Source: Atopsyche davidsoni
Lineage: Eukaryota > Arthropoda > Insecta > Trichoptera > Hydrobiosidae
Direction: 5' to 3'
Assembly: GCA_022113835.1 (NCBI GenBank)
Contig: JAILWY010000019.1
Coordinates: 5,170,001 to 5,234,000 of the forward strand
DNA: 64,000 nucleotides
Made by a program: the position numbers and the translations under genes. This document shows, one piece after another, positions 11,440 to 23,950 of the stretch. A model generated the notes under the pieces. It worked only from the letters and a program-made list of their open reading frames with translations. It ran no database searches and was not told where the DNA came from. How positions within the stretch are numbered: position 1 is the stretch's first letter; every line of letters starts with the position of its first letter.

Positions 11440-13950
11440 TCTTCAACGTTTGATCACACGTGTATGCAAAAAAAAAACACAAGTAAGATAGTACACGTTA
11501 CGTATTATATATTATAATAATGGGTGATAAATAAACGTGTTTTAAAGTTATCGAAAACTGCATGAATTAAAATAAAATAACACACATTTTTGAGACACTC
11601 TACAACTATTGCGTTGTAGTGTTTTAGCCTTTCCGATCATTGTGGCCTTGTAACCAAGCGAATATTTTGACACAGGCCGCGATAAAGAGTGGGTCCTGAA
11701 CTAAAAATTTTCGAGGATTGTTGCCATCGTTTCGTGTTTGAACATTGTGTGTAAATATTTCTTAATGCAATAGATCATTGTAGTAATTCTGAACAATAAA
11801 ATATCTTGCAAACATCAGCTATTTATCTTACCGTTTAAACTAAAAACGTCACATAGGTGTGACAGAGAACACTTTCCGTTTACGCAAACGTTACATTTAA
11901 TTAAACTATATATATTTTTAAAAAAATATACGAAAACTTAATGGCAATGGCTTTAACTTATTATTCTATTTATTTTTTTGTAATAGCGTTCGATATATAC
12001 GTTGAGGCACAAAAATGATAATTTTTTATATGATTCTGAAATATGTTATGAAATACAAAGAGAGAAATTATTTTTTTATAGAAAATATTAATTTTAAAAG
12101 AAGATTAATGAGTTGTTAAAATAACCGGTGACTTGCTACATTGATGTGATCAAATTTATTCACAAGGTTCAGAAGCAACAATGATTTATTTTTTTTAATA
12201 TCAATTCTTATATTTTTTATTTGTTCACATTGAGATAAGCCCGTAATTTGTCGAATATCCCAATAAAAAGTTGCAACGAATCAACTATCAAGTAATTTGC
12301 AATTAAGAAAATAGTGTTTTGACTCAGCTTATATAATAATTAAAGTAGTTTTTCACTTAATAGTCTACTAAAATAAAATCAAATTATTTTTTTTATTATT
12401 TTAATTAAACTGTTGGTGCTATAATCGTAAATAATCAGTGCATAATAATTTATATTTAAGTATAAACTGATTTTAATAACGAGCAGTTTGTACTTTTATG
12501 AATGCTCTGCATACCTTGAGATTAGTAATTAGAGAATTTATAATGTAATTTCATGTTACAGTAACTTGAACTGCAATTTTGATGTATAAAATTTGTGTAT
12601 TATTCATTAAATAAAAACTTCAGTTTCTGAGACCCTGTTGTTTTTATCATTATTTTTCAGGGAAGTTTTAAATTAATAATGACAGTAAATGTACGTATTT
12701 ACTTACAGTCAAAAGTCACTGAAACCAATATTTGTTAAAAATTCAATACATGCTATGCATTACCGACCGCGGTTGTTACGTTTAGGTATTGTATTTGTTA
12801 TTTTAAAATAAATATTCTGTATTTTCTGTTAAACTTTTTCGTCTAGGGTAATATTGTTAAAAGTTATTGACAAGACAATATTGTCGGTTTTAGAGAAAAA
12901 ATTGGCAATGGCGAATCTCTAAAATCTCTAAATTATCAAAAAATATTAACGTGACGATCTTCACTGTTTTTAGACTCACAGTTATTTTTATCAGCTTAAC
13001 GCTTTATGATGATAAAATTATTAATGTCACTGATTCTGAATACGATTACGACGATTTTCAATAAACTATAATGTCATTTTGACACCCTTAAAAAATCACC
13101 TGAGCAATCATATAGTAACTATATTTAAAAATAAGGTTTGCCTTATTAAAATGTTGTCTTGCGAGTCGTATTTAAAAATTCGGTTTCGACGGACGCAACC
13201 CGAGACCTTTACCTCTCCGTTCCTTTCTATTTCAATTCACGGCCAATAAAATGTTTTTGATAAATGAATTGCAAAAAATATGTTTATCGAACATAAATAT
13301 CTAATAACGGCCATAATGCAGCCCCGGTGACCTTAGAAGTTATCCGTATATACTTTTTTTCCGAGCGGCTAAGCCAAGCTATTTCCCGTCCTTACGCTGA
13401 CCTTTTTACTCTCTCAAAGTATACACTGTAAAACTTTAATTGGCTCTGGGTTTAATATCTCGCAATACGAGACATATCGAACTGCGTCATCGTTGAATAT
13501 ACCTATAATTAGAATTTAATTATTTACATACCTGTAGATTGAAATGTTCACAATTACGCTTTGTCTAAACGTATTCTAGATTGCGAGTCGTTTACCCACG
13601 ATAGAATGATTTAATCTAATTTAATACACATTTAAACAAAAAAATGTGAAAAACAATAATCGCACACGTCATTCGAGGGTTTAAGATTAAAATTTTTAGA
13701 AATTGTTTAATGAAAGCGAAAAGAATGTGGAAAAATCGTAAAAGTATTTTATACAAAAATATTGAATACAATTTCACTTACAAAGTGTTGCGTTTAAGCT
13801 TTGTGCTGCTGGATTGACTGTGAATACTAATTTTCATATTTTTTAAAAATTAATAGCAGTAATATAAATAAGCATCAATGCCTTAATAATACATAAAATT
13901 TTACCCAGAGCATATCCAATGTGTTGAATGACTCTCTCAAGGGAATATTT
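11440..13950. other. Unannotated AT-rich sequence
   Basis: Nothing beyond homopolymer-rich DNA was recognised. The patch at 13330-13420 is slightly GC-richer. Confidence 0.5.
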
Positions 13951-14222
13951 AAAAAAATATTCATATGGTACGAATCGCTCTCTTTAAAAGTAGCACTGTT
14001 GCGGGTCGAACATGGGACTTGTGAATTTGTTTATTTTGTGAAGCATAAAGTAGGAGCTGTAAAGTACTGAGAATAATGCCCATGGTATTACGCATGTCCC
14101 TCGGAGTGGTCGTTATCGACCGTAGCAAGGGGCGGAGCCTCCGAGCGCCGGCGCGAAGGCTCGCGCCACAACCTTTGATGTCATTTTTTTTACAGTTTAA
14201 CATATTCCACAAATATTTTAAA

Positions 14223-15345
14223 CTAGCGGATACCCGGCGCGTGCTACTGCGCTAAATAAATGAATATCATCCTTTTTTTATTTCTTCGAAAAAAATTTAT
14301 CTGTATCTTAATGCTAGCGGATAAATAATATAGTGAGTTTTTTTTTGGTAGGTGTGTAAACATAAAGATTTTTCGGCGTTCTGGCACATCTGAAATTGAG
14401 CGATTTCATCGTTTCGATTTGAAAGCTCGAACACTGTCATGTCACTGCCTTTGGTAACATATTTGCATATGTACATAATGGATTTCACGGAGTTGCAGTA
14501 TGTTTTTGACAGTATTGGACTGTATGGAACAATCAATGTCAATATCAACGTTTCTTGATTTAATGGTGGTGGTGAATCCACCATCTTCTGGCTTTCGTCG
14601 TCTGTATTTCGGATATCCATCCACACCAGTTTGAGTTTCATTAATCAAATCGCGTGGATATCTTTTCGTGCATTTGCCGTCTTTTATGCAAGGCGAATTC
14701 ATATTCAATGCTCCGCATGGGTCGTGAATCATGTTCTTACAATCAACGTCAAAAAGTATCGGATCTTCATGTTGATTCGGTAGTTCAGCAGATATAACAC
14801 TATCGATTTAAAATTGTGCGGTAAACCCCGTTTTTGCCATTCAACCGAATACATCTAGCATTGCACTTCGCCGTATATATTATTTTTTATCGTGATATCC
14901 ATGAGTTTTTGTTTGAAAACTCTAGCTGTCAAATCGTGTCTGTGATGCAATGACTGACCAGGCGATAGCAAATCTTTGATTTCCGTTGTACGTAACGACA
15001 GTTCTGTGTTGTTTTTTGTTGTTGTTGTGGCAGCTTGCATTATACAACGAAACGTCATACTAATCTTAATAAACGTCAAGATCAGTGTTTTTTTTTGTTG
15101 GCAGCCTGCATATACGCGAAAATGTTACTGTTCCTTTTTTTTTTTTAAATATTCGCTACCGCAAAATGCTGAAACTTTTGTATGGGAAGTGTCGAAAATC
15201 TATTTAAATAAATAAACCGAATTTGATTATTAATTGTTTAATTTTAGTAGTCTTAAATGACCTCAGTATTATTGGCTTTCAAATGAAACCGGTTTGGGGC
15301 ACATCGGTTGGAAGGTTCTAAAGCCAATAGCGACCAAATTAATAT
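14223..15345 (-). mobile_element. Helitron copy 1, decayed, minus strand
   Basis: The 3' terminus is clear: on the minus strand a short hairpin (14237-14252, GCGC/GCGC stem, 8-base loop) is followed 10 bases later by a terminal CTAG at 14226-14223 and then a host T, as expected for Helitron insertion at A|T. The interior encodes the Rep/helicase-like region in pieces. The 5' end is only roughly placed near 15345, by similarity to copy 2 through the segment holding GGTGTCGAAA-like and TTAGTAGTCTTAAA phrases; the expected TC terminus is not preserved. Confidence 0.85.
14297..15079 (-). pseudogene. Helitron Rep/helicase-like domain pseudogene
   Basis: Minus-strand pieces in order: GQSLHHRHDLTARVFKQKL (about 14970-14910), MYSVEWQKRGLP (about 14855-14820), then MIHDPCGALNMNSPC and KDGKCTKRYPRDLINETQT, GVDGYPKYRRRKPEDGG, and in another frame LSKTYCNSVKSIMYICKYV, TKGSDMTVFELSNRNDEIAQ. 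These are typical of the HELICc/Rep N-terminal region of animal Helitron proteins (family knowledge). At least two frameshifts and several stops break it, and the downstream HUH-Rep catalytic part and Pif1-like helicase are absent. It is not expected to be functional. Confidence 0.9.
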
Positions 15346-15359
15346 ATAAATTGAAACAC

Positions 15360-16040
15360 ACACACGTTCACATGTTAAAATTTAAAACAGTCAATTGCTT
15401 GCCAGTAAATTTCAGTATTTAAAGTAAATTTCAGTTAGTAAAAATATTTCAGTGCACTCAAAAAACGAAATTGGGTTACGCTGTATTGTATTTGTGGTTT
15501 TAAAAGATTTTTTTGTATGTATAGTTTATAATTAAATCGCGCAATTAGCTCAAAAATAATGCCACTAAAACATGTACATTATAAGAATATAATATAAGAA
15601 TTTAATAAATTTACAAATGCCTCCAAAAGCTTATTAGGTAAAAGCATGACTGAATCAGTACGCGGTTTTATTATTATTTTTTTTAAATATTCATTTTACG
15701 TATTAGATGCTTAGCCAATTAAATAAACAAATTGCCATATTAAATAATTGTGACGCATGCATTTACGCTTTTACCTTTGGTGATTTTTTATGTCACTCAC
15801 TTAGTATAGCAATTTTTCGTAATGATTAGCCAAAAAAATGGTAAAAATTATGAAGTGGTATAACGAACTCGAATGTAGGCTAATGGCGACCAAGATCCAT
15901 TAGCGGGCACACGCGGGGAATATTAATTATCCCACATAGACAAACTATACAGTTAAAAGATAATAGACGCGATGTTACAAATTTGCCCATAGCACGCCGT
16001 CACCAAAAAGGGACAATTTTCGGGCGATTAAATTTTAACA
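15360..16040. other. Unannotated AT-rich sequence
   Basis: No gene or classified repeat recognised. Confidence 0.5.
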
Positions 16041-16574
16041 TAAAACGTTTTTATACATCCCTATTCGTAATTATTTCAGGTGATACCTTCAAGTGTTCTT
16101 TTCTGAAAATTAATGAATAATCAACAGAACGAAACCTCACAGAGTTCAGCGTCGACCCTTAGTCCCGTCTGAAAAAATCAACACATAATAAATTGTGATC
16201 AAGAGAAATATTTCCTGAAATTTTAATCCACAAACATACAACGTGTTTATTGCAAAAACACTGCACAGACTACAGATAATACATCCAATATATATTTATA
16301 GATAACGTAGATTGAATAATTATTTTAACTATGACTCCTTATGTAAATATTTTATTTGTGTATCAGTCTATCTATCTTAATAATAGCATAAAACATTTTG
16401 ACCTCAAGCCGATGAATTTACCGACTGTACCTATCTTTATTGATATTTAAATCTTCCGTGTCCTTACTATAAAATTAATTATCAAATAGTATACAGGTTA
16501 TATCATCAATTTGGGATTCACTTGATAAAACAAAAATTGGCCCATTTAACTTTCAAACAAAAATTAACGATATA
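16040..16574. repeat. Dispersed repeat A, copy 1 (flank of MITE)
   Basis: This sequence recurs in inverted orientation at 54054-54362. Shared phrases include CATCCCTATTCGTAATTATT at the outer end, GATGAATTTACCGACTGTAC, and CTTTCAAACAAAAATTAACG at the inner end. In both places the similarity continues straight into a CAGTAATACCCC MITE and stops at its far terminus. The partner is shortened by internal deletions. Confidence 0.75.
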
Positions 16575-16946
16575 CAGTAATACCCCAGAAAAGATACGTT
16601 CCGGAAAAAATCGCGTTAAATGAAATTCGCGTAGATCGGGGTTTACGATTAAACATACATACATAGTCAAAACTTAATACAAACATTTTATGCAGTGTTA
16701 CATGTTATTTTTACTGATAAACACATCTATTGTCTTTTGGGTAGCTTTCTTTTGCGTTCTTGTAAAATACGTTCATAACACCCAACGCTGTTTTTAATTG
16801 TAAACAGAAGTCAATGACTACATTGTGTTCATACACATTCTTAAAATACGAAATTCGCGTAATGCGAGGCATTTTAACGCGAAATTTGAAATTCGCGTTA
16901 TAATGAAACCGCGCATAACGGCCGCGCGTAAAGCGGGGTATTACTG
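16575..16946. mobile_element. CAGTAATACCCC MITE, copy 1 (372 bp)
   Basis: Ends are CAGTAATACCCC and GGGGTATTACTG, a perfect 12-bp terminal inverted repeat, flanked by TA on both sides (16573-16574, 16947-16948). Near both ends the body contains AATTCGCGTTA-like phrases. TA duplication, CAG ends and this GCG-rich subterminal style suggest a non-autonomous pogo/Tigger-type element of the Tc1/mariner superfamily; that assignment is inference. It has no protein-coding part. Further copies are at 17122, 30581, 53721 and 56532. Confidence 0.85.
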
Positions 16947-17121
16947 TAATTAACTGCAAAAATGGCGACAAATTCAAATTTTGCGAAAAAATCGAAAACT
17001 GAACTGCGCTTGACTTGTTTGCTTGGTGCTTATGTAATATCGCAGGTTTTGGTAGGCGTTGTTTTGGCTGTTGGTTTATTAAGTGTTGAGCCGCGTGCGT
17101 TGAATTGAGTCAGAACAATTA

Positions 17122-17350
17122 CAGAAATACCCCGCTTTACGCGACCCCGTTATGCGCGGTTTCATTATAACGCGAATTTCAAATTTCGCGCTAATATGCC
17201 TCGCATTACGCGAATTTCTTATTTTAAGAATGTGTATGCACATAATGTAGTCATTGGCTTCTGTTTACAATCAAAAACAGCGTTGGGTGTTGTGAACGTA
17301 CTTTACATGAACGTAGAAGAACCGCTACCCAAAAGACAATAGATGTATAT
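17122..17350. mobile_element. CAGTAATACCCC MITE, copy 2, truncated
   Basis: It begins CAGAAATACCCCGCTTTACG and reads in the opposite orientation to copy 1, 175 bp away. Similarity runs through CTACCCAAAAGACAATAGAT and fades near 17350, so the far end is missing. Confidence 0.8.
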
Positions 17351-17529
17351 TTCAGTAAGTTTTTCCATAATTCAAATCTTGCGTTAATTTTGGGACACCC
17401 TTATAATATACGAATCTCACACTCCACAGCGCATGCACAAATAGCCTGAATTTCATCAAAATGCGAGATCTTCAGTGCTCCACTTACGTGATTATAAAAC
17501 TGAATATGACGCGACTATAGTTTCACAAA

Positions 17530-17740
17530 CAATCGGTTAAAACCCATCAAAAGCGGGGTCAGCTTTAGTCGCGGAGGGTGGATCGCCGCTGGGGTTATGT
17601 CCCCCCTGCCGGAAGGAAGTGAGGTCATCGGGCGGGGAGGGGGTCGAATTCATGGGGCAAACAGCGCCATACCCCATCCATCACTTTCGACACTCCAACA
17701 CGAATTACAGAAAAAAAAAAAACACCCGTCAGATTATGAG
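17530..17740. other. GC-richer unclassified block
   Basis: It contains G-rich phrases such as GGGCGGGGAGGGGGTCG (17630-17646) but no recognised domain or transposon end. Open frames here run on both strands and look like composition effects. Confidence 0.3.
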
Positions 17741-17758
17741 TCGTCCTTATTTTAATAA

Positions 17759-18222
17759 CCATTTTTGCTTTTCGTGTATTCGCATTAACAATGCAACAAA
17801 TTATAGGACATATCAAGTATGTGCATATTGTTTTTTATTCAAGGTGAAATGTTAGAATCGTATGGTTATAAAAAAAGATTAACCTCATTATGCGGTCTAC
17901 CTATATACCTAACCTAACCTAACCATTTTTGCTTTTCATGTATTCGCATTAACAATGCAACAAATTATAGGACATATCAAGTGTGTGCATATTGTTTTTT
18001 ATTCAAGGTGAAATGTTAGAATCGTATGGTTATAAAAAAAGATTAACCTCATTATGCGGTCTACCTATATACCTAACCTAACCTAACCATTTTTGCTTTT
18101 CATGTATTCGCATTAACAATGCAACAAATTATAGGACATATCAAGTGTGTGCATATTGTTTTTTATTCAAGGTGAAATGTTAGAATCGTATGGTTATAAA
18201 AAAAGATTAACCTCATTATGCG
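17759..18222. repeat. 164-bp tandem repeat with telomeric TTAGG units
   Basis: Three units begin at 17759, 17923 and 18087, an exact 164-bp spacing, and are almost identical. The junctions between units carry CCTAACCTAACCTAACC (17907-17924 and 18071-18088), which is a little over three copies of the insect telomere unit TTAGG on the other strand. The last unit ends at about 18222 without the telomeric part. Confidence 0.95.
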
Positions 18223-18229
18223 GTTTCTG

Positions 18230-18980
18230 CTCATTTGCGTTATAAGCTGATTTTAATATGTTCGAATTATGGAGAATTATGTGACAATTTAATAGTGTAG
18301 AATATCTTCTTGAGCATTTTTATGGATATGGATCAATTTTAACTTTGTGTCGGATAAATTATGACTCGTTATTGCTAGTACATTTAGTTACTTAAGTACA
18401 CGCAAATCTCTAGAGATTTGTTTATCTCGAGAGCTTTTACCAGTTGATTTCAGTCCCAATAGGAATATTTCTTGTAAGTTTAATATTGAATAAAAACCCG
18501 CTTTCTGCATAGGGAAGGCAGGCACCCAACCACGACGTCCATGGACAGGAAGTCCCTCTGCGTATCCTAAGAGGGAGATTGTAAGTTATATTGGCCATAT
18601 AAATGAATTTCAGCCAGTCTGTAAAAAAAATAATGCAAAAGCAATCTTATATTATGCATTTTCATGATTAGCAGGTTAATTTCAAAGCTGCCGTTATTAG
18701 TCAAATCGAATTAGTTTGTTAGGCAATTATTTCTCCCAAACTCTTTCTTATGTACTCAATTGGAATGTCTTCAATAACAATAATAATGTAATACACGTTT
18801 CTATATTGGTAAATAAATTAAGCCTTCAGTTGTGATTAAATTTTGGTCTAAATAATGAAAATGAATTTTAAATAAACAACCGCGATTTTTAGGGTTTAAA
18901 TCCAAAGCACTAAATCTTTAGATAAGTATAGGAATGCCGATGGTAAGTATAATTAATTTGTATCCTTGGCCCGTAGATAA
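18230..18980. other. Unannotated sequence
   Basis: Mostly AT-rich; no recognised feature. Confidence 0.5.
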
Positions 18981-18984
18981 TGAA

Positions 18985-19200
18985 ATAACAAAGAGCGAAG
19001 CCAGGCCGCTCGTGGCGTGCGGGAACAAACAGGCGGCACGCGGCGTACATTAGCACCCCCACCCCGGCACACTGCCCGACCGCGAGGGTCATCAACCACC
19101 CCCCACGATGAGACTACACTGCCTCCAAAACTAACGGCACAAACACTCAACACTAAAACGAGGCTTCAGAAACGATGACGGTGACGTCAAAAAAAGCGCC
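18985..19200. promoter_or_regulatory. CpG-rich block with CRE motif
   Basis: A sharp GC- and CpG-rich island in AT-rich surroundings, lacking transposon ends. TGACGTCA, the full cAMP-response-element palindrome, lies near 19182. Regulatory function is inferred from composition and motif only. Confidence 0.3.
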
Positions 19201-19226
19201 GAGGATGTGTCTATATCGGTGCTTAT

Positions 19227-19606
19227 CAAAGTGGTCCCTACGGACCCCCGGGATCATTCAGTTAAAATCGAAAATTAAAATCGATTTGGGGGTCCCTGAA
19301 CAACGTCAGGGGGACACATTTTTATTAGTATGGAAGTTAAAATAAATAACAATGAATGCGTTATTAGCGATTTTTACGTCTTAAGTAAAGTATAAATATA
19401 GACAGGTGCATAAAATACAAGTAATAACAGGCATCGTGGTGAGTCAAGTAGGGTAATACGCAATAGAGTCGATACTTGCACCAACTAGTCTATAATATGA
19501 ATTTATGTAGTTTTTCACCCAGGGTCTGTAGGCAAGTTTTGACTATGAAAGGGGGTCCGTAGGCAAGTTTTGACTATGCAAGGGGGTCCGTAGTTGAGAG
19601 CCACTG
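19227..19606. mobile_element. hAT-like MITE (about 380 bp)
   Basis: The right end reads on the minus strand CAGTGGCTCTCAACTACGGA followed by CCCCC, the standard style of hAT element ends. The left end reads CAAAGTGGTCCCTACGGACC then CCC. Next to the right end a 29-base phrase containing GGTCCGTAGGCAAGTTTTGA is tandemly duplicated, with part of a third copy. A clear 8-bp target duplication was not found, so the exact left border is uncertain. Confidence 0.6.
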
Positions 19607-19664
19607 GTCGAATAAAGACACATTACTCAAACAATACAAAAAAATCGAATGCGACATTCTTAAA

Positions 19665-21002
19665 TATTCAACCCGGCGTGTGCTACTACGCTAAAAAAAT
19701 AAATACATTTTTTTTACTTGTTCGATAAAAAGGAATATTTTGTTTTTTATTAACATTTTTATCATATAGCGGATAAACAATATATTGAGTTTTTTCGGAA
19801 GTGTGTAAACAATGCTTTTTCGGCTTTGATTTTGATTGTGGCTTCGATTAACTAGGTGGCGATAGTTTTTTTAACAGCATGTCTTGTTCTGTTGATCTAA
19901 GTTGCGAATGAGCATTAAAGTTAAGATGTGTGGTGACATTCCAGATGGTTCCAAAAAGTTAAAAACTCTATTGGATAGCTGACAATCTTTCGCAAAATTG
20001 TTGTTGCTGTGCTGCTCGTTATTCGGCTTTTTTTTCTCAGTAAAATAAACACGTTGTCTGTTTTCTAAATGAACAGCAAGATGTTGAACAGTTGGATATC
20101 ATTCGTGAATACTGAAACCAAGAATTCAGCAGACAGTTTCATTACTGTTAACACATTTGCATACATTTTAATGGTGGTGGTGAATCTTCCATCTTCTGGC
20201 TTTCGTCGTCTGTATTTCGGATATCCATCCTCGCCAGGAATTGTATCTCCAAATTTTTTCCAAAAAATGCTTGGACAACGCTGTGTGGCCAGAAACGTAG
20301 CTTGTTAGTGGATCAGGTGGCTTAACCAGCGCTGACAACTTGACTTTACCACTCGAACAACACATGCCGGGTGATTCCTTTTAAAATTTCATTGCGTGAC
20401 AGTTCAAACAAATGGTGGAATTTCAACATTCGGATAATTACTGTAGTCGCAGTCTTTGTCATAATTGAATGCCGCCATCTGGAAATCGATTCTTTGTCTC
20501 GATTGAGCCCCTCGTATCTGATTACCCTTAAGCCTGTTTTCATGTTGTTGAGGAGTTTCAGCAGCTCTTGGTGTAGTAGCTCTGATTCGAACTTGTTCTA
20601 GACGTGCTTCATGTTTTTCTGGTGTTTCTACAGCTTTGACTGTCGCTCTCATGATATTCTTGACTCCAAATGCACTTCACGTTGTCCGGCAGTTTTGGCA
20701 GCTCTTTCAGGTCTTTTTCGTTTTTTTGATAACCACAAATGAAAAATGATAGATCAGTGTTTTTGTTTTGAAAGTCCGTATTATGGACGAACATCGCAAT
20801 AATATTTTTTTGAATTGTTTGCGAGTAACGATGTCGACTTTAAAGATGTTGAAATTGTATGGAAAATGTCGGAAATCGACTTAATTAACGGACCGAATGT
20901 GCCTAATGCATTGTTTTAGTGGTCTTAAACCATCTTCGTAGTTCCATGGTTTCAAAACCTATAATGGATCCACAAACATTTTTTGTGTTTTATATATATA
21001 GA
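19665..21002 (-). mobile_element. Helitron copy 2, internally deleted, minus strand
   Basis: The 5' terminus is sharp: on the minus strand TCTATATATATAAAACACAA begins at 21002 with a host A before it, as expected for Helitrons. Near the other end a hairpin at 19676-19691 (GCGT/ACGC stem, loop AGTAGCAC) matches that of copy 1 in position and loop sequence. The terminal CTRR is not recognisable, so the 3' end has decayed near 19665. Much of the first part aligns with copy 1, but the Rep-coding interior has a large deletion. Confidence 0.85.
20165..20660 (-). pseudogene. Helitron protein N-terminal remnant
   Basis: Minus-strand pieces: EKHEARLEQVRIRATTPRAA then ETPQQHENRLKGNQIRGA (20600-20500), the charged repeat-like leader of Helitron proteins; then CCSSGKVKLSALVKPPDP and SGHTALSKHFLEKIWRYNS (about 20365-20240). 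Directly after that the DNA jumps to the segment equivalent to GYPKYRRRKPEDG of copy 1, read in a shifted frame, so several hundred bases of Rep coding sequence have been lost. It cannot encode a working enzyme. Confidence 0.88.
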
Positions 21003-23040
21003 TTAATCAAATGTTTTTAAAATAATTTATTATTCTAACAGGACAGCTACTTTTTTATTGGAGTAATATCAAAAATACTTGCATGTTCTAAAAAAACATC
21101 ATAATACGTTATTCATGCATTAAAAGTTTTAAATACTCGTAATATCAATCATATTTAATAAATCCGCTTTCTCAAGCCAATAGAGGTTTGGTTAGTTAAT
21201 TTTGTATTAGCTATGCACTAAAAACATGTGAGAAATACAATATAGAAATAATAAACTGTAAGTTTTGGTTACATTTGAAAAATATAAATATACCACTAAA
21301 AAAAAGCCACGTAGAATTTTGATTTATTCAATATAAAAAAATAAACACTTAAGAGTATAATTAATTTAAAACATTGTTGTCACGATTTGGTTGTATTTAT
21401 TATATAAATTTGTGTATTTCATGATAAATACGCATAACTTCGCGTTATAAATATTATTAGTATAATATGACACATTTAAAAGTTAATAATTTAATAAGTT
21501 AGTTCTTTTAAATAATTCAGTATATATTTTTATTTATAGACACATTTTAAAGAATATAATGATTTCGATTAACTTTCCACAGGTATTTCTCGCGAACATC
21601 GCAACTTCAATAATAATAAAAAAAAAACCCAAATATTCTTAAGCAATAAATTAATTATCTAAAAGCATTTTGCCCCGTAAGTTGAAAAAATCACCCATTA
21701 GAAAAAATAACAAAAAAGTGTAGACATTCGAACCCCCTCCGGAAATGTGAAATCATCCCCCAGTAATGGATAAACATTTATTCATACCCCCACCCCTATA
21801 CAGAGTGGCGAAGAAGTCATACGCATATAATATGCTTTGGTCATGCAAACCACAAAAGTACATGCGCTGCCTTTGTAAGAATACATTGTGATTTAGACAA
21901 AATGGATCACTTGTTTATCACCTGTCTGAGTAGGAGACCCTTTACATTACACATTCGTTAATAATAGGGATAGTTAGAATTTTAGTTTTTTTAATATCAT
22001 CTTTAGTTTAAGCCTGCATGCGTGATTTTTTTTACTACTTTTTAACATTGCATTTCTACATTCATGGCCCTTAAATAAATTAAATAAAATCAATAAAAAG
22101 AGTGCATCACCACATGTCGTTCATCAGAACGACTTCGCTTGAAATTTACACGACTGCTCACAATACCATACATACTTAAACAATAACTATGAATATCCAA
22201 ATAGCTAGGAGATTACAACCGTTTGTGTTTGTGAGTGATCATTGTAATCACACACATACATGTTTATTAATAATTTTTATTTAATTTGAACACCGAAATT
22301 ATTATAAAAAATTGAACTCAGGTATATACCAAAAACGAGAGCTTTTTCGCTTTTGATTTAATTATTAAATATAAAGAATATTTTGCGCAATGTTGTTCTG
22401 TTGAATTTCAAATCAATACAAATTTCTTAAAACTTATTACCTACGCATTAAACATTATGGATTTTTACGTTCTACGAATTGGTTAGTAGCTATCTATTAT
22501 ATCTTGAAGCCATTATTTGCGTTGAGTGTATAAAAAATACCGAGAAAACAATAAATTTGATAAATGAATGGCTTTCGTCAAAGAATTCTATAGAATAACG
22601 TGATGTTATATTCCCCTGAGGTATGCTCGGGCGGTAACTCTATCCTTTATTGTTAATTTATTGAGGTATCCTATGTAGGCAAAGGATCAGTCGAGACGTG
22701 TACAACATGCTTGTGTCCAACTTTATCTTCAGATAAATACTCCCCACATGCATGTACACTGCACTGTGTTTAGTACCACAAACAATTTTTTTTACATTCT
22801 CACGTATAACCCGTTTTTGCATCGACGGATATAGCGTTCGCTGGTAGGTACGTTATATACAGGGTGATTTCGGCATTTCGGTCCTGTATTATTTCATTCA
22901 CACATACACACACACACACTCAAATATATATTTTTCTTCGTAAGTTATTATTTTTATCAATAGTGAATACTGGGGTTTGTTACTCCAGCTAGGTTGTTAA
23001 GTTATAAGCCAAACACAGCTATCGGTAATTGCTTGAAGTA
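21003..23040. other. Unannotated AT-rich sequence
   Basis: No gene or classified repeat was seen. The (CA)n run at about 22901-22918 is short. Confidence 0.5.
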
Positions 23041-23099
23041 GTTTATATATTACCTGCAGTATGCACAAGTTATATGAGCATTCGACTCTATTACTTTAC

Positions 23100-23330
23100 A
23101 AACGAAAGGTCATCTGGTTATTGCGGAGCAGTGCAGCTAGTTGCATAAGCGAGTTGCATTACTCGGTGCACACAGCGGCGCTGCGGGGACAGAATGCCTT
23201 CAAATTGGTATCAAACGCCTGCTTTAAAAGCGCAGCATGCCCGATGGTCCCCGCAGAAGTGCATCTAACAATATGCGCCTGATTTGCATCTGATTAAATG
23301 CAAGAGCAGGGTATCGATTGGGTACGAATC
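23100..23330. promoter_or_regulatory. GC-richer block with octamer-like motifs
   Basis: Single-copy looking sequence that includes GATTTGCATCTGATTAAATG at 23281-23300. This places an ATTTGCAT octamer (POU-type site) beside a second, inverted TGCAA half-site at 23299-23303 and a TAAT-like core. Possible enhancer; motif evidence only. Confidence 0.25.
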
Positions 23331-23950
23331 CGTCATCAAGGCGTGAGAGTATTTGCAGGGTCGTTGAACTTGATAGGTTTTAGGGTCACAGTCCGTGTAA
23401 AACTAAAACCTCAAACCCACGGTGTCATTCAAAAAGGGTGGAGCATTTGTTGCTTCTGAATGACAAGCAACAATAATTACTGTTGTTTACTTAATTTTAA
23501 ATATATTTGTATACATGCTGGAATATTGTGCCTACAACATGTTTTATATTAAGTAGTGTTGCGTTAAATCTTTATGAAACGATATAAAGAAAGTATTTTC
23601 AATATACCTGGCAATTGACAATTGTTGCACTGATAATCGTTGAATGGAATTATAAGGTTATTGGTAATGGACTTGGAATTATTGTCGAGGGATGTGCTCT
23701 GTGAGTACTCTGCTATTATTGCTGTACTTTACTGCACCAGAGTTTTGTAAGGAAAAGATTATATAATATTGTTATTGGGAAGCAGTAATACGCAGACTTT
23801 TCTTTTGAATATTAAACTGCGGGGAGCACTGCATGCTCAGTGAAACGATCGGACGAATAGTATAAATGTTGTGTGCCTCTCTCGGAACACCACTAGCTTG
23901 ACATATTACTCCGCGGATGCACACCGGGTGGACTTCTCTCGAACGTTTGA

